From NCBI GenBank assembly GCA_051883095.1, contig JBJETB010000038.1, positions 1-63,463 on the forward strand: DNA of 63,463 bases, written 5' to 3'. Numbering within the stretch: the stretch's first letter is position 1; each line of letters begins with the position of its first letter. A program made the position numbers and the translations under genes. This document shows positions 14,869 to 23,873 of this stretch, one piece after another. The notes beneath the pieces were generated by a model, which worked only from the letters and a program-made list of their open reading frames with translations, had not been told where the DNA came from and made no database searches. The stretch is from SUG1106 sp051883095 (lineage in GTDB: Bacteria; Bacillota; Clostridia; Peptostreptococcales; Anaerovoracaceae).

Positions 14869-15588
14869 CTAAAGCTGTATTATTATATTGTAACTCATTT
14901 TATGCAAAATGACCAGATAAATTGTTGCCGCCGCCGCAATGTACGGAACCATGGGTCTTTCATCGGTCAGCCTGGCGCCTTTTCTTATCATAAGCCAGAT
15001 AAAGTGCCCCGCACTGAGAAAAGTTGAAATTATAAAAACCGAGATGATTCCATCCGTTCCCAAAGCAAGTCCCAGAGCTGCAAAAAGCTTCACATCCGCA
15101 CCGCCTACGGCAGGCTCCTTGTAAAAAAGCCTGCTTGTGAGGGCAATTACCATCAGCACACCGAATCCCAGAACTGCACCTCGCAGGCAGTCCATCACTC
15201 CGAAAGCGTGATGGGATATGAATCCCAGACCCGTTATAACAAGCAGCATAATAAGCTGGTCGGGTACTATCATATATTTTATGTCAGCAATGGACATTTC
15301 CAGCAGCAGCCATATTGCCGCCAGGGCCGGAATCGCGAAAAGAGGGTCCTCAAGACCAAGCTTTATTCCTATGACTATGAAAATTCCAGTGAAAACGTAC
15401 TTCCACGGGGTGCTCTTTATTCGCTGGCATGTGGGATGAAGCAGCTCTTCGGATGGCTCCTGTCCGTAGTCGCAAAGCCACTTCCCGGGAATCCTGTTAA
15501 AAAAGTATACCGCCCCGTTTCCCAGCAGTACCCCCAGCACAATAGCCACGCCGCATATTATAAGTGTAACGATCAGCTGTTTCTCCAC
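14869..15588 (-). CDS. A24-family prepilin peptidase
   Basis: 239 residues with about seven membrane segments. The two catalytic aspartates are in SIADIKYMIVPD and VGGADVKLFAALG; the second motif reads G-G-A-D instead of the classical G-x-G-D, a mild variation. The short cytosolic loop after NRIPGKW lacks the paired zinc cysteines of long PilD enzymes. It would cleave type-IV-pilin-like leaders at the inner face of the membrane, but no pilin genes are visible here. Transcribed toward yhbY with a 38-nt gap; divergent from the AspT-like gene. Confidence 0.8.
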   Translation of the reverse strand: MEKQLIVTLIICGVAIVLGVLLGNGAVYFFNRIPGKWLCDYGQEPSEELLHPTCQRIKSTPWKYVFTGIFIVIGIKLGLEDPLFAIPALAAIWLLLEMSIADIKYMIVPDQLIMLLVITGLGFISHHAFGVMDCLRGAVLGFGVLMVIALTSRLFYKEPAVGGADVKLFAALGLALGTDGIISVFIISTFLSAGHFIWLMIRKGARLTDERPMVPYIAAAATIYLVILHKMSYNIIIQL

Positions 15589-15708
15589 GACTTTTTACCC
15601 CTTTCTTAACTGTCTCCCCGTCCCTGCAGCACAGTCAGTTCAGTATATGTATTTTACCATACCATACAAAAAATGTACAATTCTTCTTTTTTCTTTTTGG
15701 CTTTTTGG

Positions 15709-15737
15709 TTGAGGTTTCCTGTTTTATTAGATATAAT
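15709..15737 (+). promoter_or_regulatory. Promoter for the AspT/YidE-like transporter
   Basis: TTGAGG (15709-15714), 17-nt spacer, TATAAT (15732-15737), 36 nt before the chosen start. Confidence 0.65.
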
Positions 15738-15772
15738 AAGACCTGTTGAAAAAACACAGGAGGAATTATAAG

Positions 15773-17185
15773 ATGGAATTAGTAAAATTTGACATAATCG
15801 GACTGATGCTGAACCCCTTCATTCTCATGTTTGTAACCGTCGGCCTGGGTCTTCTCTTCGGAAAGATCAAGTTCGGCAAGTTCAGCTTCGGTTCATCTGG
15901 CGCTTTGTTCGTCGGTCTGGCAGTAGGCTGGGCTGTATACGGATTCGCCCAGAAAATATATAACTCAGGCGATGCTGCTGCAGCGGGCATGAAAGCGGCA
16001 ACTCAGATTATGGAAGGTAACGGCGGCAAGGTTGTAAACAACTACTTTTTCTCCGCAGCCCTCATTATCTTCGTAGCCACTGTAGGTCTTCTGGCAGCCA
16101 AGGATCTGGGCATAGTTCTTAAAAAGTACGGCGCCAAGTTCGTGGTTCTTGGCATTGTAATAACCATGGTGGGCGCAGGTGCTACATATGCATGCACTGC
16201 TTTCGTAAAAGGAACCAACCCTTATGCTGTAATCGGCGTATACACCGGAGCAATGACAAGCTCCCCGGGACTTGCTTCTGCTCTTGAAACTTCAGAGAAC
16301 AGAGCCACTGAGCTTGCGGAAAACTATACAGAGCTTGACGACAAGGAAAAAGAAGTGGTACTTTCAGTACTTCAGCTTGACGAAAAGTATGACGGCATGA
16401 CCGTAGAGAATACTGCAGATCTTACAGATGATCAGAAACAGACCTTCATCAACCAGGCGGCAGGTCAGGTAGGTATCGGTTCTGCCGTGGCCTATCCTTT
16501 CGGAGTAATCATAGTTATTCTGGCAGTAAACTTCCTCAATGTCATATTCAAATTCGACGTTGAAGAAGAGAAGAAGAAATACAAGCTGGAAATGGATGCC
16601 GCCAGAAACGTAAGCGGTGTCAGACAGGTTCCGACTACAGAATTCAATTTGATTTCATTTGCTATAGTATGCCTTGTAGGCTACCTGCTGGGTTCGATAA
16701 AGATATATATGGGACCTCTGGGATATGTAAGCCTTGAATCCACAGGCGGAGTCCTTATCGGCTCCCTGGTTCTTGGATACATCGGCAAAATCGGACCTGT
16801 GTCCTTCAGAATGGACCCTAAGGTACTATCCATATTAAGGGAGTTCGGACTTTCCTTCTTCCTGGCCATAGTAGGCCTTAACTACGGATACGGAGCAATC
16901 GATGCCATAACAAGTTCAGGTCTGGTGCTGGCGCTGGAAAGCCTTGCAGTAGGAGCAATCGCAATTATGGTTGGCTTCCTTCTGGGACGTTACGTATTCA
17001 AGCTTAACTGGATTATCCTTTCGGGAGCTCTCTGCGGAGGCATGACATCCACTCCGGGTCTCGGAGCTGCTACTGATGCTGTAGGAAGCGACGATCCGGG
17101 TGCCGGCTATGGAGCTACATATCCGTTTGCACTGTTTGGAATGGTAATCTTCACAATCGTTATTCTCAAGCTGCCGCTTCTGTAG
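15773..17185 (+). CDS. AspT/YidE-type (aspartate-alanine exchanger family) transporter
   Basis: 470 residues, start after AGGAGGAATTATAAG (an earlier ATG lies inside the leader). Two related membrane halves each carry the family signature: GAMTSSPGLASA in the first half and GGMTSTPGLGAA plus YGATYPFALFGM in the second. The central segment (about residues 185-290) is hydrophilic and short and lacks an evident pair of TrkA-C domains found in classical AspT. Family members exchange dicarboxylates or amino acids; the substrate here is unknown. Its transcript probably runs to the terminator at 17480-17515 and so includes the 17.2 kb hairpin element in its 3' region. Confidence 0.82.
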   Translation: MELVKFDIIGLMLNPFILMFVTVGLGLLFGKIKFGKFSFGSSGALFVGLAVGWAVYGFAQKIYNSGDAAAAGMKAATQIMEGNGGKVVNNYFFSAALIIFVATVGLLAAKDLGIVLKKYGAKFVVLGIVITMVGAGATYACTAFVKGTNPYAVIGVYTGAMTSSPGLASALETSENRATELAENYTELDDKEKEVVLSVLQLDEKYDGMTVENTADLTDDQKQTFINQAAGQVGIGSAVAYPFGVIIVILAVNFLNVIFKFDVEEEKKKYKLEMDAARNVSGVRQVPTTEFNLISFAIVCLVGYLLGSIKIYMGPLGYVSLESTGGVLIGSLVLGYIGKIGPVSFRMDPKVLSILREFGLSFFLAIVGLNYGYGAIDAITSSGLVLALESLAVGAIAIMVGFLLGRYVFKLNWIILSGALCGGMTSTPGLGAATDAVGSDDPGAGYGATYPFALFGMVIFTIVILKLPLL

Positions 17186-17211
17186 CAATATTGCAGTGCT
17201 GCTGTTCAGGC

Positions 17212-17469
17212 CTTTATGCAAAAATGTCTCACCAAACCCGCAAACGTTGAATTTAAACTCGCGGTGAGACAAAAGTCCTGACAGCTTCCAGCCATAGATT
17301 GCAACAGCTTCAAAGTAATAACATATATGGGTATTATTCTTTAAAAAAACATAGGTATGATGTTATTAAAATGTGACTTTGGTTTTAGCCGTGTCACATT
17401 TTAATTTTTTTATGCGGGTTGCAGTGCTTCGTGAGACAAAAATGTATAAAATGCACTGTCGAACTGTCG
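17212..17469 (+). repeat. Hairpin element, 47-bp units, word TGTCTCACC (copy A)
   Basis: Two 47-bp units: 17225-17271 (arms TGTCTCACC/GGTGAGACA) and 17392-17438 (TGTCAC.../GTGAGACA), separated by 120 nt that include the hairpin AATGTGAC/GTCACATT. Conserved flanks are CTTTATGCAAAAATGT on the left and AAAATGTATAAAATGCA plus GAACTGTCG on the right. A homologous element lies at 38335-38581 on the other strand with different but again complementary arms. It lies in the gap between the AspT-like and ECF sigma genes, both plus strand. Confidence 0.85.
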
Positions 17470-17479
17470 CAGTCCCATG

Positions 17480-17515
17480 CCTGCCTACGACTTAACCTGT
17501 GAGGCAGGTTTTTTT
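17480..17515 (+). terminator. Terminator downstream of the 17.2 kb element
   Basis: CCTGCC (17480-17485) pairs with GGCAGG (17503-17508), followed by seven T. No gene ends nearby, so the transcript entering it should be the AspT-like mRNA or an RNA from the hairpin element. Confidence 0.75.
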
Positions 17516-17610
17516 ATATAATTTTTTTAGGCCATATGTTAAAATATCTGTAACGAAACCCCATTCAGGGACACTAACTTACGAAAGCACTTAAGAAAGG
17601 AGGAAAAAAC

Positions 17611-18114
17611 ATGGATTCAGTGGACCAGATGTACCGAAAACATTCCAGGATGATTTATGCTTTCCTCCTGTCGCGGACCGGAGAAGCCTCTCTGGCAGAA
17701 GAACTTACACAGGAAACCTTTTATCAGGCCGTTAAATCCCTTGACAGCTTCAAGGGGCAGAGCAGTGCATCCACATGGCTGTGCGGCATAGCCAACAACG
17801 TGTGGCTTGCATATCTGCGCAAGCAGAAACGCTCCGGTGAAATCTTTTCTTCAGATGGAGATGAGGCATGCTTCACATCATCTTATGCCGAGTCACCGGA
17901 AGATAATTTTATCAGGAAAGCCGACAATCTGACTCTTATGCAGGCACTGCATGAGATTAAAGAGCCCATGCGCGAAGTTCTTTATCTGAGACTCATGGGT
18001 GAACTTTCCTTCCGCGAAATCGGCCAGATAATGGGGCAGTCTGAAAACTGGGCCCGGGTAACCTTTTACCGCGGCAAAACGAAACTTATAGAGGGGGTTA
18101 AAATAGATGAATGA
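17611..18114 (+). CDS. ECF-type RNA polymerase sigma factor
   Basis: 167 residues, start after AAAGGAGGAAAAAAC. Region 2 (YRKHSRMIYAFLLSRTGEASLAEELTQETF, split here as residues 8-37) and region 4 with a helix-turn-helix (LSFREIGQIMGQSENWARVT) are both clear; there is no region 1 or 3. The anti-sigma gene overlaps its 3' end by 8 nt, so the two are co-produced. I could not identify a convincing auto-regulated ECF promoter in the 95 nt upstream. Confidence 0.92.
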   Translation: MDSVDQMYRKHSRMIYAFLLSRTGEASLAEELTQETFYQAVKSLDSFKGQSSASTWLCGIANNVWLAYLRKQKRSGEIFSSDGDEACFTSSYAESPEDNFIRKADNLTLMQALHEIKEPMREVLYLRLMGELSFREIGQIMGQSENWARVTFYRGKTKLIEGVKIDE

Positions 18115-19111
18115 CAATGATGCAAGAAAGATTCCGTGTGAAGTAGTGCAGGATCTGATTCCGCTCTACGCAGACAATCTGGTATCAGAAAAGACGAGAG
18201 AAATAATCGATGAGCATGTGTCCCGATGTCCATCCTGCGCTAAAACCGTTAAAGACGCCAAGGACAGTTTAGAAGATAATTTTAGCTGCGAGCCTGTTAA
18301 AAAAGAAGGCAGCGACATGGACTATCTCAGAAAAGTCCGCACCAGCAGCCGCAAAAAAATGATTGCCGGTGTCTGTATAACACTTTGTCTGGCACTTATA
18401 TTCGCCGGCATCAAGCTTTTCGTATACGGTTCTCCTGACTACGGCTACACCGTGTCCATATTCTCTGATTCAGCCGGAAAATATCAGGTCAGGGGAACTC
18501 TTACCGGCTCCGCCTCAGTATTCAGCCGCTATAAGATCAGGGCTACAGAAGACGGCGGCGAGGAACTCATAGTCTACAGCTGTCTCACGTCGCCTTTAAA
18601 CAGGACCGGCGGCTTTTCAATCGGCTGTTCCGTCAATGGAAAGTATCTGGATGTCAACGGCACGCGTATTATGGCTGACGGGACCATATATAATGCAGCT
18701 CTGGCTCAGCAGTTATTCGAAGCGGCACATCCGTACATCGGTGATATGCCTGCCAATAACGACCTTGCCCTGGCTCTCGGTATCTCAAAGAATGCCGGTG
18801 CATACTTAAATAAACTTCACACCGAAAATGAGCCTTACGGCTGGGAGTTTGTCTTCAAAGAAGCAGGCAATATCAAAAAGCAGGAGGAGATAACCCGCAA
18901 GATGGAGCTTTATGCTCCTGTGCTTCTCGCTCTTGTAGGCAACTGTGACGAAATAATGTGGTCCTTTGCAGATGACCTGGAAAACGCACCTGATAAGCCC
19001 GAATGTACGGTCACTTCCGAGGATGCGGGCAAGCTGCTCGGTGCAGATGTCAAATCCTATGCCGAAAGTCCTGATAAGGTCATGGAACTGCTTTACGTGT
19101 TGGGTCTTTAA
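18107..19111 (+). CDS. Zinc-finger anti-sigma factor
   Basis: 334 residues. The N-terminus has the anti-sigma zinc finger (H...C-x-x-C in DEHVSRCPSCAKTV), then one membrane helix (about residues 85-105, IAGVCITLCLALIFAGIKLF) and a large extracytoplasmic domain similar to DUF4825-type regions. It should hold the ECF factor at the membrane until an envelope signal arrives. The 8-nt overlap with the sigma gene supports a cognate pair. Confidence 0.88.
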   Translation: MNDNDARKIPCEVVQDLIPLYADNLVSEKTREIIDEHVSRCPSCAKTVKDAKDSLEDNFSCEPVKKEGSDMDYLRKVRTSSRKKMIAGVCITLCLALIFAGIKLFVYGSPDYGYTVSIFSDSAGKYQVRGTLTGSASVFSRYKIRATEDGGEELIVYSCLTSPLNRTGGFSIGCSVNGKYLDVNGTRIMADGTIYNAALAQQLFEAAHPYIGDMPANNDLALALGISKNAGAYLNKLHTENEPYGWEFVFKEAGNIKKQEEITRKMELYAPVLLALVGNCDEIMWSFADDLENAPDKPECTVTSEDAGKLLGADVKSYAESPDKVMELLYVLGL

Positions 19112-19123
19112 TCTTAAACAAAT

Positions 19124-19154
19124 AATCCGGCTGTTATTACAAGCCGGATTTTTT
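19124..19154 (+). terminator. Bidirectional terminator between anti-sigma and methyltransferase-fusion genes
   Basis: AATCCGGCT (19124-19132) pairs with AGCCGGATT (19142-19150), followed by TTTT. A-rich sequence on the other side lets it also serve the convergent gene ending at 19156. Confidence 0.8.
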
Positions 19155-19155
19155 A

Positions 19156-21198
19156 TTAAAATATTCCCTGCAGCACCTGAATGGCAGCCAGCACAAGGCC
19201 TGCCACGGTCAGCAGATTTATGAGCCTGTTGGTACTTGTCTGATACAGCAGATCCAGCTCCGATTCCAGAAGCTCCAGCAGGTATTTCACCTTTTCGATT
19301 ATCGGGTCGATCTGCTGGCTCGTCAGAAGAATTCTTTCCATCTCTCCTATCTCGGCGATTTCCAGATTTTCCACCCTGTTCAAGGTAGTAATCAGTTCTC
19401 CTCTGTATGACTTTATTTTACGGATTTCCGATCTCAGCTTGCTGCTCTGGCCTCCTGTATAATAATCAGCCTGTCTTCTCAGAATCCTGTTGCATATAGT
19501 CTTGATGACCATAACAAGCTCTGCAGAAAACAGCACTCCGTGGTTCACACCGGCAATATCGCTGTTCATTTCAAAGTAAGGATTAATGTCACCGTAGAAA
19601 TTATGATCGTAATCCATCCGGTTTGCCCTGTAATTTATCGCATCACTGCTGTCAAACAGATTGAAGAAAACAGAGTTGGCTCCAAATGAAACAAGGCGCA
19701 TGAAGTCTCTGCTTCCCCAGCGGTTTGTAAGACGCTCCTCCGCCATCCTCTCCGGTACATGGATCCAGCCCTCATCACCGGTCATCATGCCGTATATAAG
19801 CTTCTTTTCTTTTTCCAGAATCTCTTCTACGTTTTCATAAGTACCGAACTGCTTCACTTCCACAATATATGTTTCAGCAACATCCGTCACTTTTCTTCCC
19901 AGGCATCCGCTTACTTCCCTGAAAATATCTCTTACAGAAAGCTTTCTGCCGTCGCTGTTTGTCAGCAGTGCTCCGTTTCCCTGAATCTGACGCAGATATA
20001 CGAAATCATCCGGTGTTCCGTCCTTCACTGAAAGGCATACACAAACCTGCACCGTATCGGACTTAGGGAAAACGGTCATGAACACTGCAGAGTTTCTTAC
20101 ATCAAAGTGTCTGTGCCTTTTTCCGTCCGAAAAAACGGTTTCAATATCAAATTCAAGCCTGTAGTTTTTCACGAGTACCCTGAAACATTCGAAAGGCAGA
20201 CCTCCTCCATGAAGGAAATTCTGCCCCACTTTCAGATCCCTGAAAAGAGGCTCATCATCTGCCTCCGGGGCGTCCATGAAAACGGCGTCAGGAAAAGTTC
20301 TTTTCACAGCCTCGCGAAGTTCCTGCTCATCGTCAGTGCGAAGCCCTGTCTCCTCATCAAAAATGCTGAAACTGAAATGATAGCAGATATTTCCGTCAAT
20401 GAGCATTCTGTTTTTCTTTCTGAAGAGGTACATTATATCTCTGGCACCTTCAAAATCGCCGGAAAGGTTTGATTCTGCATCTTCCCCCGCGCTGTGATGA
20501 TTCTGATAATGATACCTGGATATACGCAGCAGCTCCATTCCCTCTGCCTCAGCCATAGAAACTATGCTGTTCACCGCAAACATGCGCACAGGAAGTATTC
20601 CTTCCTTTCCGAAAAGGCTGTCGAATCGGATCCTGTCTATTTCCTCGCTTCTGCGGTTCTCTCCCTCCCAGCTTTCGCAGAAAAACCGGTCTTCTTCGCC
20701 CTCAGTGTATGTGGTCGTCATCACCAGAATTCCCTCAGGCTCCAGCCTCGAAGCCAGCTCCTGCATCATTTCAGATGCCATGCTGCAGGTAATATGCTGA
20801 AGTACATGACTTGAAATCACTGCGCTGTATTTTTTGTTTTGCGGCAGTGCAGATGCATCCCCGTTGATTACAGTAACCGGTATATTGGCCGACTGCGACA
20901 CTCTGCGGCCTTCCTCCTCTGCTGCCGCAAACCGTGCTGTATCAGGCTCTGCAGCTGTTATTTCATCAGCTACCGCCGACTCTTCACCGAAAAGCCGACC
21001 CATTCCGCAGCCCAGGTCCAGCACGCTGAAAGGAGCACCCTTTCCTGATGTATTTCTCTTTTCCTTAAGTGCGCGCAGTTCTTCCCGCGCCTGTTCCAGC
21101 ACCAGAGCTTCACTTTCTGCCCAGTATGCTCCGTCAAATTCTTTTTCTATGAGCTGACATGTCAGCCTGTCATCCTTGTCAGGGTATGTATATGTCAT
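19156..21198 (-). CDS. SAM-dependent methyltransferase fused to a membrane-tailed domain of unknown function
   Basis: 680 residues. Residues 1-240 are a class I methyltransferase: motif I VLDLGCGMGRLFG (59-71), an acidic loop AAEPDTARF, and VISSHVLQHI. After about residue 260 comes a 400-residue region without a recognised enzymatic motif. It ends with a predicted coiled segment and one hydrophobic helix (LINLLTVAGLVLAAIQVLQG), reminiscent of the end of CorA-like or RMND1-like proteins, so the protein is probably tail-anchored to the membrane. It is 4 nt downstream of the DUF1847 gene and co-transcribed with it. Methyl acceptor unknown. Confidence 0.75.
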   Translation of the reverse strand: MTYTYPDKDDRLTCQLIEKEFDGAYWAESEALVLEQAREELRALKEKRNTSGKGAPFSVLDLGCGMGRLFGEESAVADEITAAEPDTARFAAAEEEGRRVSQSANIPVTVINGDASALPQNKKYSAVISSHVLQHITCSMASEMMQELASRLEPEGILVMTTTYTEGEEDRFFCESWEGENRRSEEIDRIRFDSLFGKEGILPVRMFAVNSIVSMAEAEGMELLRISRYHYQNHHSAGEDAESNLSGDFEGARDIMYLFRKKNRMLIDGNICYHFSFSIFDEETGLRTDDEQELREAVKRTFPDAVFMDAPEADDEPLFRDLKVGQNFLHGGGLPFECFRVLVKNYRLEFDIETVFSDGKRHRHFDVRNSAVFMTVFPKSDTVQVCVCLSVKDGTPDDFVYLRQIQGNGALLTNSDGRKLSVRDIFREVSGCLGRKVTDVAETYIVEVKQFGTYENVEEILEKEKKLIYGMMTGDEGWIHVPERMAEERLTNRWGSRDFMRLVSFGANSVFFNLFDSSDAINYRANRMDYDHNFYGDINPYFEMNSDIAGVNHGVLFSAELVMVIKTICNRILRRQADYYTGGQSSKLRSEIRKIKSYRGELITTLNRVENLEIAEIGEMERILLTSQQIDPIIEKVKYLLELLESELDLLYQTSTNRLINLLTVAGLVLAAIQVLQGIF

Positions 21199-21202
21199 AT
21201 TG

Positions 21203-21844
21203 CTATCCTCTGTTTTTCACGTAATTGAACAATCTGTTTCTGTAATATGAGTCCGCGTTATAAATGGCCGCCAGCGGATTGTGTCCCAGCACTCTGTCCT
21301 TGGCTGCCAGCACCGTTACAGGAGCCTTGCAGTTCTTTATAAAAAGTGTATCATGTCCCACGCACAGCCCCAGAATCACGGCAAGCTGGCATCCGCACTC
21401 ATCCAGCACCGCAGCCTGCCCCGCCGGATTGCACATAGCCTCAAATTCGCAGCCCGCATCCACAAACTCAGATTTATCCATTCCCAATGCTTCCTTGGAA
21501 ACTCCTCCGTTCTTGCAGCATACGCTGTCCACTTTGAAACCGTTATGTGTAAGTATATCGGCAAACATTCGGGCTTCCTTCTTAAGGCCCACGCAGAAGG
21601 CCAGTCCAATATGATTGTATCCGCACTTCAGGGCATACTCCATTATTTCTTCCACCCTGGTAAGGCGTCCATAGCCCTCTGCCTCAACACGTGCAGCTGC
21701 ACGGGCTGTTTCCCTGTCATTTTCGCTGTATCTCTTTATTTCCTCATCTGCCGTCGTTCTCAGTGAAGGGCAGTTTGAAGGTGCATCATCAAAGCATCCC
21801 TTCTGACATGATTTTTTGCTGCAGTGTGTACATGTTGATGTCAT
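21203..21844 (-). CDS. DUF1847 cysteine-rich protein
   Basis: 213 residues with the family features: an N-terminal C-x-x-C...C...C cluster (TCTHCSKKSCQKGC), LAFCVGLKKEARMF, and further conserved cysteines (SVCCKNGG, FEAMCNPAGQ, DECGCQLAVILGLCVGHD). The cysteines suggest metal or Fe-S binding; function unknown. Start after AGGAGG. The 21.9 kb hairpin array lies directly upstream. Confidence 0.88.
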   Translation of the reverse strand: MTSTCTHCSKKSCQKGCFDDAPSNCPSLRTTADEEIKRYSENDRETARAAARVEAEGYGRLTRVEEIMEYALKCGYNHIGLAFCVGLKKEARMFADILTHNGFKVDSVCCKNGGVSKEALGMDKSEFVDAGCEFEAMCNPAGQAAVLDECGCQLAVILGLCVGHDTLFIKNCKAPVTVLAAKDRVLGHNPLAAIYNADSYYRNRLFNYVKNRG

Positions 21845-21871
21845 ATGATTCCTCCTGCTAAATTATTGTGG

Positions 21872-22137
21872 ATGTCGTATGAAAATGCGCTTTCAAAGCG
21901 TTCATACTGCATTTACATATAATGGACGCGAAAAACTGTCCTAAAACGTCCCAATGTCGTATGAATTCAATAAAAAAATTTTTTCATACGACATTTTTTG
22001 TCTTTATGCTAATTTATGCCGTATGAAAATGGGTTTTACTTTTTTTCATACAGCATTTTTGCTTTTTTTGCCTGATGACAGCCCGCTTTAATGGAAATGT
22101 CGTATGAAAGCGATAATTTTCACTTTCCATACGACAT
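21872..22137. repeat. Four-unit array of 41-bp hairpins (word ATGTCGTATGAAA)
   Basis: Four units of exactly 41 bp: 21872-21912, 21954-21994, 22016-22056 and 22097-22137. Each begins ATGYCGTATGAA and ends with the complement (TTCATACGRCAT and close variants such as TACTGCAT, TACAGCAT); loops differ. Gaps are 41, 21 and 40 nt, a long-short-long pattern. The array fills the gap between glnS (stop at 22194) and DUF1847 (start 21844), both minus strand. Confidence 0.9.
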
Positions 22138-22193
22138 CCTTCTTATCCGTCAATGCTCTCTCCCTTTTCACTGGTTCCAGAGCATACGTACTA

Positions 22194-23822
22194 TTATTTC
22201 CACGAGCTCTTAAGCCCTACGATTTCGTTAAACAAAAGGTTGTCTTCGCTGAACAGTTTCGGCTCAGCAATGAAGTAGCCGTGTCTGAAGAACTGGAAGC
22301 GCTCTCCTGCCTTTGCCTGAGTTATTGACGGCTCAGCATAGCAGGTGATTTCTCTCATTGTCTCAGGGTTCATCGTCTTTTCGCCCTTCTCGTCTTCAAG
22401 CATGAGATAGTCGAACTGACGGATTTTCACAGGTACAGCTGTTGCCGCATCCACGAAGTGAATGGTTCCCTTTACCTTGCGGCCCTCGAAGCCGGAGCCG
22501 GATTTTGTCTCAGGGTCATAGGTGCAGTGAAGCTCTTTAATGGAACCGTCATCATTTTTCACAACCTCGTTGCAGGTGATGAAATATGCACCTTTGAATC
22601 TTACCTCATTGCCGGGGAAGAGTCTGAAATACTTCTTTGCAGGCACTTCCATAAAGTCAGCGCCGTCTACCCAGAGTTCCCTTGAGAAAGGAATCTGACG
22701 AGTACCCATCTCCGGAACCTGCGGATTGTTTTCAACCTCACAGAGCTCACTCTGTCCCTCAGGATAATTTGTAATAACAACCTTAATCGGATCGAAAACC
22801 ACATTCCTGGTTTCTACCTTTTCCTTCAGGTCATCTCTTACGCAGTGCTCCAGCAGTGATATATCAACAGTGCTGTTGGCTTTGGAAACACCTATCTTTT
22901 CGCAGAAGTCTCTTACTGCTTCCGGAGTGTATCCCCTGCGGCGTATGCCTGCGATGGTCGGCATTCTCGGGTCATCCCAGCCGTCAACCACGCCATCGTC
23001 AACCAGCGCCTTCAGATATCTCTTGGACATTACCGTGTTGGTCAGGTTCAGTCTGGCGAATTCAATCTGCTGCGGAGGCTGCGGCCACCAGCCCACTTCT
23101 CTGAGAACCCAGTCATAAAGAGGTCTGTGGTCCTCGAATTCCAGTGTGCAGATGGAATGAGTGATTCCTTCTATAGCGTCCTCAATAGGATGCGCAAAAT
23201 CGTACATCGGATAGATGCACCACTTGTCACCTGTGTTGTGGTGGGAAGCATGAGCAATACGATAGATGATAGGGTCTCTCATGTTGATGTTAGGAGATGC
23301 CATGTCTATCTTGGCGCGAAGAACCTTCTCACCGTCAGCATATTTCCCTGCCTTCATCTCTTCGAAGAGAGTCAGGTTTTCCTCTACGCTTCTGTTTCTG
23401 TAAGGGCTTTCCTTGCCCGGCTCCTTCAGAGTACCCCTGTACTCTTTGATTTCCTCAGGTGTCAGGTCGCAGACATAAGCCTTGCCCTTTTTAATGAGCT
23501 CTACTGCCGCCTCGTACATCTTGTCAAAATAATCGGACGCCCAGAGTCTCTTTTCCCACTGGAAACCCAGCCACTTTACGTCCTCCTCGATGGAGCTTAC
23601 GTACTCCACGTCCTCCTTCACCGGGTTGGTGTCGTCATATCTCAAGTTACACTTGCCGCCGTATTTAGCCGCTGTGGAAAAGTTAAGGCATATGGATTTG
23701 GCATGTCCGATATGCAGATATCCGTTAGGCTCCGGCGGGAAACGGGTGTAAACCTTATCTCCGTACTTCTGATTTTCCAGGTCCTTTTCAATAATGCTGT
23801 GAATGAAATTGGTCTCTGCCAT
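22194..23822 (-). CDS. glnS: Glutaminyl-tRNA synthetase
   Basis: 542 residues. It charges tRNA-Gln with glutamine directly. Class I motifs are present: HIGH at residues 37-40 (GYLHIGHAKS) and a KMSKS-type VMSKRYL; PPEPNGYLHIGH and RYDDTNPVKEDVEYV distinguish GlnRS/GluRS, and the C-terminal beta-barrel anticodon region (EVPAKKYFRLFPGNEVRFKGAYFI) identifies GlnRS. Many Firmicutes lack glnS and use GatCAB, but some Clostridia have acquired it. No T-box leader is visible upstream. Confidence 0.95.
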   Translation of the reverse strand: MAETNFIHSIIEKDLENQKYGDKVYTRFPPEPNGYLHIGHAKSICLNFSTAAKYGGKCNLRYDDTNPVKEDVEYVSSIEEDVKWLGFQWEKRLWASDYFDKMYEAAVELIKKGKAYVCDLTPEEIKEYRGTLKEPGKESPYRNRSVEENLTLFEEMKAGKYADGEKVLRAKIDMASPNINMRDPIIYRIAHASHHNTGDKWCIYPMYDFAHPIEDAIEGITHSICTLEFEDHRPLYDWVLREVGWWPQPPQQIEFARLNLTNTVMSKRYLKALVDDGVVDGWDDPRMPTIAGIRRRGYTPEAVRDFCEKIGVSKANSTVDISLLEHCVRDDLKEKVETRNVVFDPIKVVITNYPEGQSELCEVENNPQVPEMGTRQIPFSRELWVDGADFMEVPAKKYFRLFPGNEVRFKGAYFITCNEVVKNDDGSIKELHCTYDPETKSGSGFEGRKVKGTIHFVDAATAVPVKIRQFDYLMLEDEKGEKTMNPETMREITCYAEPSITQAKAGERFQFFRHGYFIAEPKLFSEDNLLFNEIVGLKSSWK

Positions 23823-23873
23823 TACATTTTCCTCCGAATATACAATTAAACAATCTTAAAAATTATTGTAACA

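Noticed and set aside
17510..17610. Auto-regulated ECF promoter upstream of the sigma factor
   Set aside because: AAC-like and CG-like boxes exist, but the spacing does not fit the usual 16-17 nt.
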